Source: Synanceia verrucosa | Taxonomy: Eukaryota > Chordata > Actinopteri > Perciformes > Synanceiidae | Reading direction: 5' to 3' | Assembly: GCA_029721515.1 (NCBI GenBank) | Contig: CM056556.1 | Coordinates: 24,137,669-24,201,668, forward strand | DNA: 64,000 nucleotides | Part shown: in pieces, positions 24,000 to 36,374 of the stretch | Numbering within the stretch: the first letter of the stretch is position 1 | Layout of the letters: each line of letters starts with the position of its first letter | Made by a program: the position numbers and the translations under genes | Notes under the pieces: model-generated | What the model was told of the DNA's origin: nothing | Seen by the model: the letters and a program-made list of their open reading frames with translations, nothing else | The model's database searches: none

Positions 24000-25790
24000 G
24001 CAGGAAATCAGAGGTAAAGCAGGAAGTTGGTCATCAAAACTTAAAACTTAAATAGAAATGTATGACAGTGTGCACATGGAAACCGACAACACAATGAGCT
24101 AAAAGAAGCTAAAGCTTTCTGCAAAGCTGAGGCCTCTCACACCCTTCCACATTATTACACACACACTTTTGATCCATTGTTCATATGAAAATATTGATTA
24201 GTGCACCTTTAATTAAAAGAATCATTAGCTGCAGCCCTGAAGTATCCATCACAATGCTGGGATGGATGTTGCTGTTTAACTGGGTTGTGATGAGGTGCTC
24301 AGCATGACAGATATGACCATCAGCACTGACAGGGAGATACAGAGGGATGATTTTCAGGTTCATCATTGGATTAAGCAGAATAATTGCTAATAATGGATCA
24401 TTTTGGTCATTGATCTAAGCGCTCATAATATTTCAAAGCTTAATAAACACCAGTGACGTCTCTTTATGGAAAACAAATGCCTCCAGCTCTGTTCTGTGTG
24501 ATATTTATATTTATTTAATGTCGACAGTCTTTTATAGGATAAAAAAGGAATTACTCTGCTCACTATCTGTCCTATTTGGCACATCATCTAAAAAAACAAC
24601 CGATCCCACGACACCCTCCCTAATTCTAATGTTGGGTAACACAAAAACGCAGCCTTCGATGTGAGAAACCGTGAGCTCCCCACTGACGGGGACAATTATG
24701 GCAAAGGCCTGTGCGGCTGTCGCTGGGCCCAATAACTCAATAAACAGCTTATTATTCATTGTGTTATCATCCACCACTTGCCAGAGAAGTAAGCCATTTT
24801 GTGTTTCTGCCAGGAAAAAAGGCTCCACCTGAGAGATGCAGCAGTAAGAGTGAGTGGAAACACAATGACAGCTGTGTGTGAGTCAATATTATGACAGACC
24901 TCACAAAAAGCACCTCCACACTCACCATTATGGGAGATAATCAGATATTCAGACGATGAAAGAATATCTAACAAGGAGAAATAATGGCCACATGCTTTGT
25001 CTGAGAGAGAAAATGCTGCTAAGAAATTAAAGTTTTGTTTGCTTTCTCTGAGTGAATCTAAACAACAAACAAGCCACCCATAGGTCACATACATTTATAT
25101 GGAAATGAGGATACGTCTCTGAATAAATATGAGCCATTTGGGTTTGGTCTGTTTGCTTTGGTTTAAAACGCTTCTCTACCGAGTTGCTTTTTTCTGTTTT
25201 GTTTTTCCACAGCAAATTATCAGCGTGTGTGCCCCGTGAGCTCATTTCTACGACTGAAGTCATTTTAGATTAGAGCCAGTAAAATAATAACAGGTAGAGA
25301 GGAATACCAATGAGTTTCAGTGTAAAGGTCCTATAGGAGGGTTTGTCTGTGCTGAGGCACATCAACAGCAGCCTCTCCAGAGCTGAGATTGAGAGAAGAT
25401 GTGCTTGATGATATATAAGAAAAATTATAACAGTGCATAATATTAGTAGAAGCCTGAGGATCTACATCCAAGCAGCTTCAACTGCTTGTGGGTGAATTAT
25501 GTTTATAGGTTCAGACTATAAGACACTGGAACACTGCAGCACATTTCATTAAATTAGGGACTGCTACTCTCTTGAATTGCACATTAAGGCTACCACCAGT
25601 CACACACTCTGCTTTTTCCACAGGAGAAAGGTTTTTTTCTCCTCCCATGTGACATGACTGTGGTGAAAACCTCACAGGCACATTTATTTCAACTATGAAT
25701 GGGATTAATCCTATGCATATCTTCACCGTAGCCTATTTTGAGACTTTCTTGTGCTGAAAAATGACCCGTTTGTACAAGTAGCTCATTACG
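24000..25790. other. Non-coding stretch upstream of the mgat4c coding exons
   Basis: No exon of a known gene was recognised. It probably belongs to the 5' introns of mgat4c, whose first ATG-bearing exon is preceded by a splice acceptor. Confidence 0.45.
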
Positions 25791-26150
25791 ATTCAGTCTG
25801 TTGGTGACCACTAGGTCAATGCTGTACCTTAAGCACCTTGCAGGTTACCTTCTAGCCACGACCACGAGGTTGGGGTGGGTCAAAGGACTTTCACCCAGGA
25901 GACACTGTTTGTGTCTCGTTTGAATGTTATTTTGTGTAACATGCTTAACTTACATCAGGTTGTTACGTAGGTGAACTTGCATATAGTGATCTTTCCCTAA
26001 ACCTAACTAAACTGTGACCGTTATGAGAACATGTTTATTCCCTGCTACTGATTCAATAGGGCATTATTTTGGGGAACACTCCTGTAGGTTATATTAGAGT
26101 GTAGCTTGTGTTGGTTGTGGGACCATAACCACTTGTTTTCCCCTTTTACT
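25790..26150 (+). repeat. Old interspersed repeat, copy 1
   Basis: Contains GGACTTTCACCCAGGAGACA and, further on, a CCTAAACCTAACTAAA stretch. A diverged copy in the same orientation lies near 33.9 kb, and a shorter piece of the motif lies near 30.24 kb. Ends and family are undetermined. Confidence 0.4.
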
Positions 26151-26279
26151 CATTACTAAAATAAGTGGTAGAATATAAATCAGATAATCCTGATATATAT
26201 GGTCATGTTTGCACATACAGACTCAAACACAAGAGGTGGCAACATGATGCCATTCATCATGAACAGAAGCACAAACAAA

Positions 26280-26420
26280 CCTCTCCATCCATGCTGCAGC
26301 TCTGTGAGGCTGTGCTGGGTTTGAGGCTTTTATAGCAATCCAACCGATAGTTGTTGAGATGTTTCAGTTTCGAGCTAAACTTAAGCTAGCATGGCTAAAA
26401 ACATGCTGCCAACATGAGAA
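26280..26420. repeat. Small interspersed repeat fragment
   Basis: The sequence around AATCCAACCGATAGTTGTTG and GAGATGTTTCAG resembles a repeat that recurs across teleost genomes. No coding capacity. Confidence 0.3.
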
Positions 26421-27428
26421 AATAACTAGCTAATCTGAGCTGATTGTGTAAATTAAGGCATAGCAGAACTATTCTAGTAAATTTCCGACTTTTGACGTTT
26501 ACAGCCCATGATGATATGAAGCTCATTGTAAGAAGCTGATGCAACAAAGGCAGAAACCAGAGCTCAGAACAAGCAGAACCTCCTCTGATGAGTTAGAAAA
26601 TGCCTTTTTGATGGTGTGGATTTTTTTCCCCAAACATCCCTGTCAGCTGTACCAGAAACAGCCAAAAAAAGTCTGATTTGAGCATCAGTTTGAAAAACTG
26701 TCTTCCTGCAGCCTGCATGGAAATCAGAGCAGTCATTTGCTGTTTCAGGGTTTCAATAACTAGAACTAGCTGGGAAAGTGTGATTATGGAGTCATGTTTT
26801 AAATTCAACAACCTCCATCAAGAGGCCTGTCAAGGCAGCAAAGCCTCCACCAGTAAAAGACTGCAGTGGTTTTACTGGGCGGCTCCTAAGTGTGTAACTG
26901 CATGAAATGCTGCAACATTATCTGCTTTCTCAGCAAAAACCTTCCCTGAACAATGTAAGGAATGAAAAAGAAGGATGGGATACTTGTTGCTGCAGCATCA
27001 TGAGACTCCACAGTGGTAATCTGAGCTCAAGCGGCTTTAAATGCTAACAGAGGAGGGTATGCACTGAGCAAAACTAGGACATGGTTTATTTTAGGTTAAA
27101 GAGACAATGCAAATGCATCTCTGACTATGTAAAAGTGTGTGTATTTTCAATTGTTTTACTTTCCATACCCAAACTAACATCTGCTCTCTTATTGATTCTA
27201 ATTGTGAAGCATTTTTCTCACTTTTGTCTCCTGATTTCTTATTTTTTCAAACTCCACCTCTCAAAGTGCAAAGTTCTTCTCTCAAGAGAAACGTAAACAG
27301 AAATGTTTTCTCTAAAATGTTTTGAATCCTGTCGTTTGGTATTTTGGCCATCTTTGACTTTTTGCAACTGCAATTGACAAGAGAGGGCGGAGCTTCTGTA
27401 AGGATAACTGCATGCTGAACAAGACATA
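26421..27428. other. Non-coding stretch
   Basis: AT-rich, with no recognised gene or clear repeat. Confidence 0.4.
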
Positions 27429-27897
27429 TTAACTCATTGAGTGGCAGCCATTTTTTAAAAAACAGAAAGTGCCTTGTGTCAGCATTTTTGCCTGTTTTGA
27501 GTCATATTTCTAGACCCACAGAATATTTTGTACTATGTCTCTGAAAACACTGAATAGCTCAAATGAAAGAAGAGACTCTCTATTTCTTCATGAAAAAAAT
27601 GTTTGTTTTTATCTTGTTCCATTCTTGTTTTATCAGAGGTAGAGTAGAGGACACTTTCACCAAAATCACCACTTTTTGTCCAGATTCTGTTTGTTTTGCT
27701 CTCTAATCTCGATCATCTCCACTTCCTGCTTTGATCTCTGTGGTGTATACCGTCTCTTTATGCTCTGAGTACAAATCACAGAAGCCCCAAAATTACTCAC
27801 AGGATGCAGGAGACCACGATCACCGACCTACTGGGAAAGGAAAGACTAGCATGCTCGTTTATGGCACTCAAGCGATCTTTGGCACTCAAAGAGTTAA
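27429..27897 (+). mobile_element. piggyBac-like MITE flanked by TTAA, copy A
   Basis: A 469-bp element bounded by TTAA at 27429-27432 and 27894-27897. The ends are inverted repeats: CTCATTGAGTGGCA on the left, and CTCTTTGAGTGCCA when the right end is reverse-complemented. TTAA is the target duplicated by piggyBac transposases. No transposase is encoded. Copies B, C and D of the same family lie at 51.4, 57.8 and 59.3 kb. Confidence 0.75.
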
Positions 27898-30714
27898 GCT
27901 ACCAAAATTTGTCATTTAAATTTTATGAACTGAAAGCACACTGTTAAAGTTCTGGGAGCCACCTGTCAATCAGCAGATAACCGTGCCCTAAAGCATCACT
28001 GCTTTATGGTCTGTTTGACTCTAAGTGGGACGATAATTTATTAAATGAACATCATGCTGTATTGAGGAAGACGTGAAACTAGAGACTGAGACCATAAACT
28101 CATGTTTACAATGTTTACTGAGGGAATAAATCAAGAGAGAAGTAAACTTCTCTGCAACTGGAGGCGTTGCCCCCTGCTGGCTGTTAGGGATAAATTCATT
28201 TTAAGGAAATTCCTAATTGACTTTACTTCCAATGTTGCAGGGGTGGCAAACCAATTAAGCATGCTTGTATATAATTATAACTGCAATGTAAACACACCTG
28301 AGCGACATGTTCACCAAGAGAACATAATGACGTTTAACTCCAACATCAGCTGAGTGTCTGAGTATGGTTTAGTATTTTTCAAGTGGTTATTCCACTGTTT
28401 AATGCTTTTTATGATGTGTAAATACCCTTTCAGAGCATAACCCTGTATAGATAAAAACAGACCAAATGAGTGATTTTCCCTCATTTTTCTTTACAGTCTA
28501 GGGCTCACTGCAAGCTGAATAGTAATAATGCTAATGCCTCTGCAATAAGATGTTTTGGATCACTGTGGCGCTGGATTCTGCTCTGGAAACTGTGCCAAGG
28601 GTGGTTAATGGCTTCTTTTAAAATCCCCCTCTAGTTTATGAACTTCACAGAGCCTTGTGGAACTCAGTGAATATAATTTAATACACAATACACATCTTAG
28701 ACACTATATCCTGCTATTATTCTCCATCTCCATCCTGCCTCAGAGGACCTCGGGCAGAGAGCTAATGTGGGTCAAAGCACTGACTGTTGAGGAGAGCCCA
28801 TCCTCATTACAGTCGCCACCGCTGGGACCAAAAAAGCCTTTCATGTTGCTCTTTGACCAGAAAGGTAAATCCAATCCAGAAAATTTACATGCACTGCAGG
28901 CCTGCTGCACACTGTCACAAAACCTGATGCCTACATTACCCAGTGTAACTAAACCGTGGATAGCTCAGATATTTGGGTGTGTTAGTCCCATATACTGTAG
29001 TCGCCTTAAAGGGGACAGAGCTGGGGTTTGGTAGCAAAGTGATTTTCATCTGTACAACAGTGTTCATGTTAGCTGATGTCACTGTGAGCATGTTGACATT
29101 CAGCCCAGCTCAGCCTCACTGAGCCGCCTGCACGGCTGCAGCCTTTTAGTCTCAATGCTAACTAACTACACAGCGGTTGTAGTTCTGAAGCAGTACTGAA
29201 GTTAATCGTATTTCGATGCTAAAGAGCAAACTGGTTTCAGATGCACATTGTTGCTCATTAAATATTCATATGAAGCTCATGCGATATGATCAGAAGCTCC
29301 AGAACAGCACAAATGGACAGACATTTCATTAATTTAGCAGGAAGCACACTGAGCCTGTTTTTACATCACAGAGCAGAGAAGCTTGTATTTGAAATTCAGT
29401 GTCGGCCTTTACAACATCACAGCTCTGCCTTTGGTTCATTTCCTGAAGCTTCCTATAATAAGTAATATGAATATGTAGGATTGTTGCAGTCACATCAAAT
29501 CTATATGCAACACGGAATGATTATGAACATTAAATGCATTCAAAAAATACAATTAATCTATTATTATAAAACGGCCACTCAGTGCCACTAATGAGATGCC
29601 ATTTTAATAAGCTTGTGTGTTGAACAACAAAGCCATTTGGTAAACACTACTGTTCATTTGCCTGTTGACATCCAGGCAGCGCATGAAGCCACATGGACCC
29701 TGCTGAGTGTTTGTTTGTGTGTGGCAGGAAAACTATTGATGAAGTGTCACTGATGAGATTGTGCTGCTGCTGTTTGTCTAAATGTTTTAACCTTGAGTCT
29801 TTATTTAATGATGGAGTCTGTTTACAACATCTGATTAATTGGTTAATGAATGAGTAGATGAGACTGAGCAAATTTATGAAACTGAATAATGAGAGTTAGC
29901 AAAACAAAAGCATTGTTAAATGGTTGATGTTGTTAAAGTGCCTAGGAATATGGGCACCTGAGTCTTTTCACTGATGAAGGCTGTAAAAGGTGGTTGAAAG
30001 CTCTGGAAAAAGGTAGAAAGTGTCCGTTGAGTTAAGATTATTGTATCAACAACAACAAAATAGACACCCCAAAACATGACAGCATAGCATAGCTTGCCAA
30101 GCAATAATCAGTGTTACAGAAAAAAAAATCCATAGTAATAAATTAAAGACTTTGAAGTTAAAATCTAAAATATCTCAGTTTTTGTGTCTCTGGCAGAGGT
30201 GACAGACAGATGTTCATAATACTGCAAATGCAAGGGCTTTCACCCAGGAGCCATAGGCTCAATCACCACTGATGATATCAGACATTTATTGAAATTAATC
30301 TCCTCTGCACATGTATTGGACTTGGAAGGTCAAATGGCTCTGGTGTCCACTGACATTTTGGCTGTTACCATCTAAAGCTTAAAAAAAATGAATGAATGAA
30401 TTTTAAAATGAAAATGTATTAGTGTGGATGGAGCCTGAGACACACATCTGGTCCTTTAACTTTTTAGTGCTGGCCAGGTTGAGTATTAAATGCTTAAAAC
30501 CACAACAATCAATAAAACAAAATATGCAAAATATCCAGTATTGCTCTAAATTATACAACATATGATATTGTGTTCCTCTGTTAAGGATACCTGGCATTCA
30601 GGATTCAAAAATAAAAATAATACAATACATTCCAACTTCAAAATCACAACTTTAGCAGTCATATATGATGGCTGAGGCAAAATTCTGTGTACCTTAACAA
30701 GGGTTGCTGCGAGT
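27898..30714. other. Non-coding stretch
   Basis: No recognised gene. The longest open frame here (28657-29034, +) has no known motif and an ordinary composition for chance. A fragment of the repeat motif CTTTCACCCAGGAG is at about 30237. Confidence 0.4.
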
Positions 30715-31170
30715 TTGATTGAGGCACTGAAATGCAATTCCCCAGCCAGAATTAAAGTTGATGCACGGATCCAGACTCGGAGGAAAATATTAATAGAGTT
30801 CAGAGGGAGCGGGTGGTGGAATCATCTGCGAGTAAACAGCATTTCTTCCAGAAGAAAGCAAACCTTCTTGCTTCAAGCTGGGAGTTTTTCTGACTGTATC
30901 TCTGCCTGGCTCGATGTGTTTACTTATTCATCAAGGTGGAGGGGCCAGCTGGCTTCTCAGACTCCAGGCTCCAGCAGTTACCCTCCTCCAGCTGCTGGAC
31001 AAGAGGGGCAGACCCCATTAAAAAGGCACTGGGAACTGGAGCGGCTGCAAGAGCTTTGCCAAATATTCATACAGCCGTGCCGCAGGTTTGATTGTCAGCA
31101 TGCAGAGCTGATGCAACGCTCTGAGCAGAGCGGCTCCAGGAACCGACAAAGCATTTCACCTGTGTTGTGA
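30715..31170 (+). other. 151-codon open frame of unknown status in a GC-richer island
   Basis: The frame is longer and more GC-rich than its surroundings and includes a Pro/Gly/Gln-rich part. I recognise no domain, signal peptide or membrane segment, and no splice or Kozak context supports translation. A non-coding conserved element or chance ORF is as likely as an exon. Confidence 0.2.
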
Positions 31171-32606
31171 AAGATTGTTCAAAAGAAATGTTTTTGCATG
31201 TTCAAAGCCAAAAAAATAAAAGGAACCTGTACTTCTTTTTTTCAAAAGAAAGAGCATCTTTTACACAATAGAAGTAAAAATAAACCCAGCAACTTTTCCA
31301 CAAAAGAAACCACCACCCAACCACCTCAGTTAGGCCCCATTCACAGGTCATCAGTGAATACTGAGTAATGGATGATGAAAGCAGTATTTCCTTCATTAAC
31401 GCTGTTAATATACAATGACAGAAAGCAGCAGTTTGACAAAGAGAAGGATGCAAACCTGTGACAGCAGTGATTTCACATGGAGAGAGTGACGTAAGTTTCA
31501 CTTCTAACATTTGATATCTGTGATCAAAACAAGACGACGGACATGAAACAAACAGCTGGAGAGATTTGTGAAAAGGGCATATTGGTGGCAAACTGCACCA
31601 ATTTTTTAGCACCATTTACAGCATAACAACTGCCTAGAGCCATGACCATGTTTCTCTGTGGCCACCAAGCTTGTATTTGCAGTTTATTTATTTTCCTTCC
31701 AGGTTTGTAGCTATGGTCCTACAGTCAGTCTTATTTACAGTCCCGGCTTATTTTGGAGCTGTCATCAGTGATTTTTATAACTCAGCATTAATTTAATTAA
31801 GTTTTTCTAAAATGTTCTGTTATACAGGATATGATTTGGTACAGTTCTCAGTGACCTGCATGGTCTCATCTAAATAGATAATTATATCATTATAAATCTA
31901 AGAAAGCCTTTGCGTTCATGTAATAAACTGCACTTTTGCAGGTTGAAGGGTTCATGGTCCTGTTGCTCGTTTCCAGATGAATTTAAGCAGCTTCAAAGAA
32001 CCAATTCAGTCCAATAAGTCTTTATTTTCTCCAGAGTGCAATTCTGGTGCAGCAAAAAAAATTCTGTTTTTTCAGGTCTCAGCTCAAGTCTTTTCTCACA
32101 GCAGTCAAGGCTCAAGTCTGGTAACATTTTCTTTTTAATGCTACATTGTGAACAACACAGTCGATAGTCGGTAGCTAGACGGTAGGTAGCAGCACAGTCC
32201 AGCTTGGCTAAATTACAGAGCTAACAGCTAATGTACAGACGTGGTACTGGGTTATACTATGATGCATATAAACTTTATTCTAAAAAGAAATTTAAAAAAA
32301 AAAAAAAGTACTGGGGGAAGATAAATGATGCATTCATGATGTGTTGTAAAATATGTTTTCAGCCAAAAAACCTGAGATGGATTGTCACAGATTGATACTC
32401 CATCCATGAAAAACAGTGTACAAACTGTAATAAAAGAGTTATATTGAAGATTTGTTTTAGTTTTTTGTTTTGTATCATGATTTTGAATTGGTATTGAAGA
32501 TAATGAATAAGGTATAGGTGTCTACCTCTATATTTCTGGTACTCTAAAGGTCAGATACCCAAACATTATGACAACATGACAACATGAGATAAAAAGACGT
32601 TTTTAA
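31171..32606. other. Non-coding stretch
   Basis: No gene recognised. It contains a short A-rich run at about 32291-32306 and nothing else distinctive. Confidence 0.4.
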
Positions 32607-32985
32607 CAGTGGTGGAAATATTCAGATCCTTCACTAATATTGTCAAAGTACTAACATCACACTGAAGTGTGACTGTCAGTGTATTATGTCTGATGTCTCT
32701 AGATCAATATCACTGCTGCATTGATGTATATGTTGCATTTTACTGCTGTAGATATTTAAGAAAGAACGTTAACGTTAACTTCTATGTACTGTTGGCTGGT
32801 TTCTTCTGCAGCAATACATTGTTTTCTATGACATCATTGTATGTTTGTAGTGTCACCGGGAACAACATAAGTGAAGGAAAGAGCAATATTTACCTCTGAG
32901 ATGGAGTGGAGTAGAAGTACAACACTACATTAGTGTAGTATTAAGTATTGTACCTCGAACTGAACTTAAATAAAAGTACCTGGTT
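32607..32985 (+). mobile_element. hAT-like MITE, second copy
   Basis: It starts CAGTGGTGGAAATATTCAG, close to the fish terminus that also begins the element in the mgat4c intron. It continues with AAGTACTAACATCACACTG and, near the right, GGAGTGGAGTAGAAGTACAA, both typical of that family. No coding frame; the right end is diverged. Confidence 0.55.
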
Positions 32986-33830
32986 ATCCTTCACTGCCTT
33001 TAGAAGAAATGTCCTTTTTGGAAAGATGCAGAAAGTGACTTGACTGTCAGAGTATTTCACTTCATGTGCCACTCTGTCTATTTGAGGCAACCAGCTTGTC
33101 TGATCATTATGTAGCGTTCAGGACCGGTGGTGGGTCATGATGACTAACGTTGTGTGACGTCAAAGCCGAGCTGAACGGTGGAATATTGACAGATTTGGGT
33201 GAGAAGCAGTGGACAGGAGGTGGGTGGTGTTGTGTTTGGTAAAGTGGGGGCCTTTTGAGAAACATGGTCACCTTGGAAATGTTAATAGCCTCTGATGACT
33301 TTTATTTCATTTTCCTCTTGTGTCAGGTGCTTTGAAAAAAGGCAGATACGGAGACAGAAAGAGTTGTTTCGCATTTGTTTCGCATTTGTTTTGCATTTCT
33401 TTTTTTGCTGGTTCACACAGGTTTAAATTTTTCTGGTGCTGGTTTCAGTTGTCGTGTTCTGACAGACAGTAAAAAGTTGTTTATATGTACAGTATGTTAT
33501 AGACAGACTGCACATGAGTGTTAGTCAGCCCTGACTGAGCCCAGCAGCTGAAGAAGTACTCATATCCTTTATTTAAAAAGTCAAAAGTGCTATTTCTGTA
33601 TTCCATCGTCAAGAATAAAAGCACTGATAGTGAATTATCCTGAAAGATGATAATACTAACAGATTCACATGGTGCAATGAAAGATAAATTGGAGGCATGA
33701 GGGTGGCAGAAGATAGTAAAGAAGGAAGAAAACAAAGTGAACTAACTGTAATGGAGTAAAAGTTTTTTGCTTTAAGGTTTCCTTAAAATATTTAAGTAAA
33801 ACATCATACTGCCACAGGAAGTCCTGTCAA
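32986..33830. other. Non-coding stretch
   Basis: No gene or clear repeat recognised. It contains a short tandem of TTTCGCATTTG-like units at about 33366-33396. Confidence 0.4.
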
Positions 33831-34110
33831 CTTTGATTGGTTGCCAACTTTCAAGGCAGTGCTGTTGTTTGGTTGTTTTTGACATATCTCTAATACATTT
33901 GTCATAGTTTTTTTTTTTATTTTGACATGTCACTGTCATGACAGTCTGTGGAGGTCTGAGGGAGGCTTGAAGGGTCAAATACAGGACTTTCACCCAGGAG
34001 ACGCTCTGTGAATCCATAAGTCAAAGTTCACTTGTTTTAATTTGCATCATAGTCATTTTAGGCCAAACCATGATGCTTTTTACTAAACATAACCAAGTAG
34101 TTATGTTGCC
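33830..34110 (+). repeat. Old interspersed repeat, copy 2
   Basis: Shares GGACTTTCACCCAGGAGAC and a following CTAAACATAACCAAGTAG region with the repeat at 25.8-26.15 kb, in the same orientation. It is strongly diverged and its ends are uncertain. Confidence 0.4.
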
Positions 34111-35217
34111 AAAACCTTTTTTTTATTTTGAGACTGGAATCCAGGAGAAAAATACAACATATAATAAAATGTTGAGACTGTGATGGGCAATGATTGACAA
34201 TCATAACCTCTTTTTTTCTCCTAAATGAACTGGGATCAATGTGGGGTTCAGGCAAGGCCTGGGTGTTGTGGCTTCTTAAAATATGGTACAATGATGAGAC
34301 TTAGCTGTTATTAAGTCCCATAATGAGAGCAATTCACCAGTGTTACATATGCAGTGGGCTGTACTTTATCAGTTGAAATACAGACTATCTTCAACTTTCA
34401 GACATAATTCTGCGAACATGAGGCGCTGCATTTTCCTTTTCGCAGCCTGAGGACTGACACACTGCTGATCTACCTTGGTGGAAATTTGTTTGTGAGGCCA
34501 GTGATAGAAGCACTCTGACTCATTAATCATTCATCGGGCAGAGGAGCGTCTGCTGAGAGCTGATTCTTGGCATTTAGACGGGAGGGAGACTACAGTAAAC
34601 ACATTTTCTGAGTGCTGCTCTGTGGTCCACATATAATCAATTCCCTTGTTATTGCATTTCACTTGCTGTGGGGCAATAGGGTGAACGGATATGATATCAC
34701 CCAGGACTTGCCAATAATAAAATTCTATCAGCAAGAAAGCACCAGGGGGCTACTGGGAAGTGTCAGCGCAGTCTGAACCATGTTTTCAATAACAAACAGC
34801 TCTCCTGTGAGAAGTCAACAATGCTCAAAGGTGAGACCTGTGCTATTTGTCACTCTGGACGTTGGATAAATGCAGAATATGTGCAATACACCCGCAGGAG
34901 GAACTGAGATTTCACATCTGAAATGAAAGTGCCTGAGAGGGAAATACAGAAGTCATTAAGCATTCTCAAAGCCCATCACAGCTCTGCATGAACCGGGGAA
35001 ATCCATGTCGGAGCAGACAGCAGTAAAAAGGATGCAGTATCACTGCTGCTAGTTTGGGAGGTGCATGTATGGGAAACAGGTTTTTTGTAAAGATGGAATG
35101 GAATATGGGGGAGAGTTGGTCTCCATGGCGACAAGTGTGTAATGGAAACATCAGTGGCATTGAGACGAACAGAATCTTTGAAACATTACCGCTTGCTATA
35201 AAATCATCCCACAGCTC

Positions 35218-35218
<1 letters not shown>
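34111..35218. other. Non-coding stretch
   Basis: No recognised gene, RNA or repeat. Confidence 0.4.

Positions 35219-35249
<31 letters not shown>
35219..35249. repeat. GA microsatellite
   Basis: About fifteen tandem AG/GA units, followed by an A/G-rich stretch. Confidence 0.9.
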
Positions 35250-35254
<5 letters not shown>

Positions 35255-35973
35255 GAGGAAGCAGAGGTGTCACAAAGCTCTGAAGATCCCTCAGTCGCAA
35301 AATTTCTCCCAATCTTTTTCCCACGAGACGATAATCCAGAGTTATGATAATTAAGGAGCGCAGAGCTTGATTCACACTACAGCTGAACATGTTCCAATTC
35401 AGATTTTCTTTTCTCATTTAAGAGGACAACTTAGAGAATAGGATCTGAGACATGTGAAGTGGGTGTTAAAGAAGATTTGAGACATGTGAACAGCATGTCG
35501 ATAGAGAAAGCAGCTTGTCATCTGCATGTATGTGGTTAAACATTCAGATGAGAACATTCAACAGTCTGGTTAAAAGTAAATCATGTGGTGTGAGCTCAAT
35601 ATGCACAAAATGACAGTAAAGAAAGTGTACTTTCACCATGACCTTTGGCCATGTTTTCGATCAGGTATAACCACAGCGGTAGAATAGGAATAGAACTGAC
35701 ATTGAACTGTTCGCTGTGGTCATTAGACTAGTATAACAGGAAATGTTGTTGTTGTTTGCATGTTGTTTTACATGCAACTACGGCATAAATGATTCCAGCA
35801 GATGCTGCGGATGGCAAGAGTGGACAAAAAATGGCTATGGAAGGAATCATGGTCAGAAAGAAACCAATGTTGATTTACTTACATTTAATTACAAGAAGTG
35901 GAACGAGACAAGAAACACAAGGATTGTAAAATAGCTGAGGTATAACTGAAACTGAAAACAAAATTTATTACAC

Positions 35974-36374
35974 ATATCAAAAGTATCTCTCCGGGTACTC
36001 TGACTTCCTCCCACCATCCAAAAACATGCATGGGGATTAGGTAAAGAAGGTACCGGGTTCGAATCCTGGGCCCGGCGCCTTTCTGTGTGGAGTTTGCATG
36101 TTCTCCCCGTGTCTGCGTGGGTTCTCTCCGGGTACTCCGGCTTCCTCCCACCATCCAAAAACATGCATGGGGATTAGGTTAATTGGCTAATTTAAATTGA
36201 CCATAGGTGTGAATGTGAGTGTGAGTGGTTGTCTGTTTCTATGTGCCCTGCGATGAGGTGGCGACTTGTCCAGGGTGTACCCTGCCTTCCGCCCTAAGAC
36301 AGCTGGGATAGGCTCCAGCCCCCCCGCGACCCTATGAGGATAAGCGGTAGATAATGGATGGATATCAAAAGTAT
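35974..36374 (+). mobile_element. SINE with rearranged head, perfect 13-bp target-site duplication
   Basis: An insertion of about 375 bp (35987-36361) is flanked by identical ATATCAAAAGTAT at 35974-35986 and 36362-36374. From about 36047 it matches the SINE at 20.7 kb: B box GGTTCGAATCC, core TTTCTGTGTGGAGTTTGCAT, and an L2-like tail ending GATAAGCGGTAGATAATGGA. The tRNA A-box half is missing. In its place, 35987-36044 is a second partial copy of the core (CTCCGGGTACTCTGACTTCC to GGGGATTAGGT) that also occurs at 36126-36180. Because the duplications enclose both parts, the rearrangement was present when the element inserted. Confidence 0.8.

Noticed and set aside
28657..29034. A 125-codon frame on the + strand
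   Set aside because: No motif, ordinary composition and no splice or initiation context. Chance is sufficient.
35219..35249. Tandem GA array as a possible CRISPR-like or regulatory array
   Set aside because: A plain dinucleotide microsatellite in vertebrate DNA, with no spacer structure.
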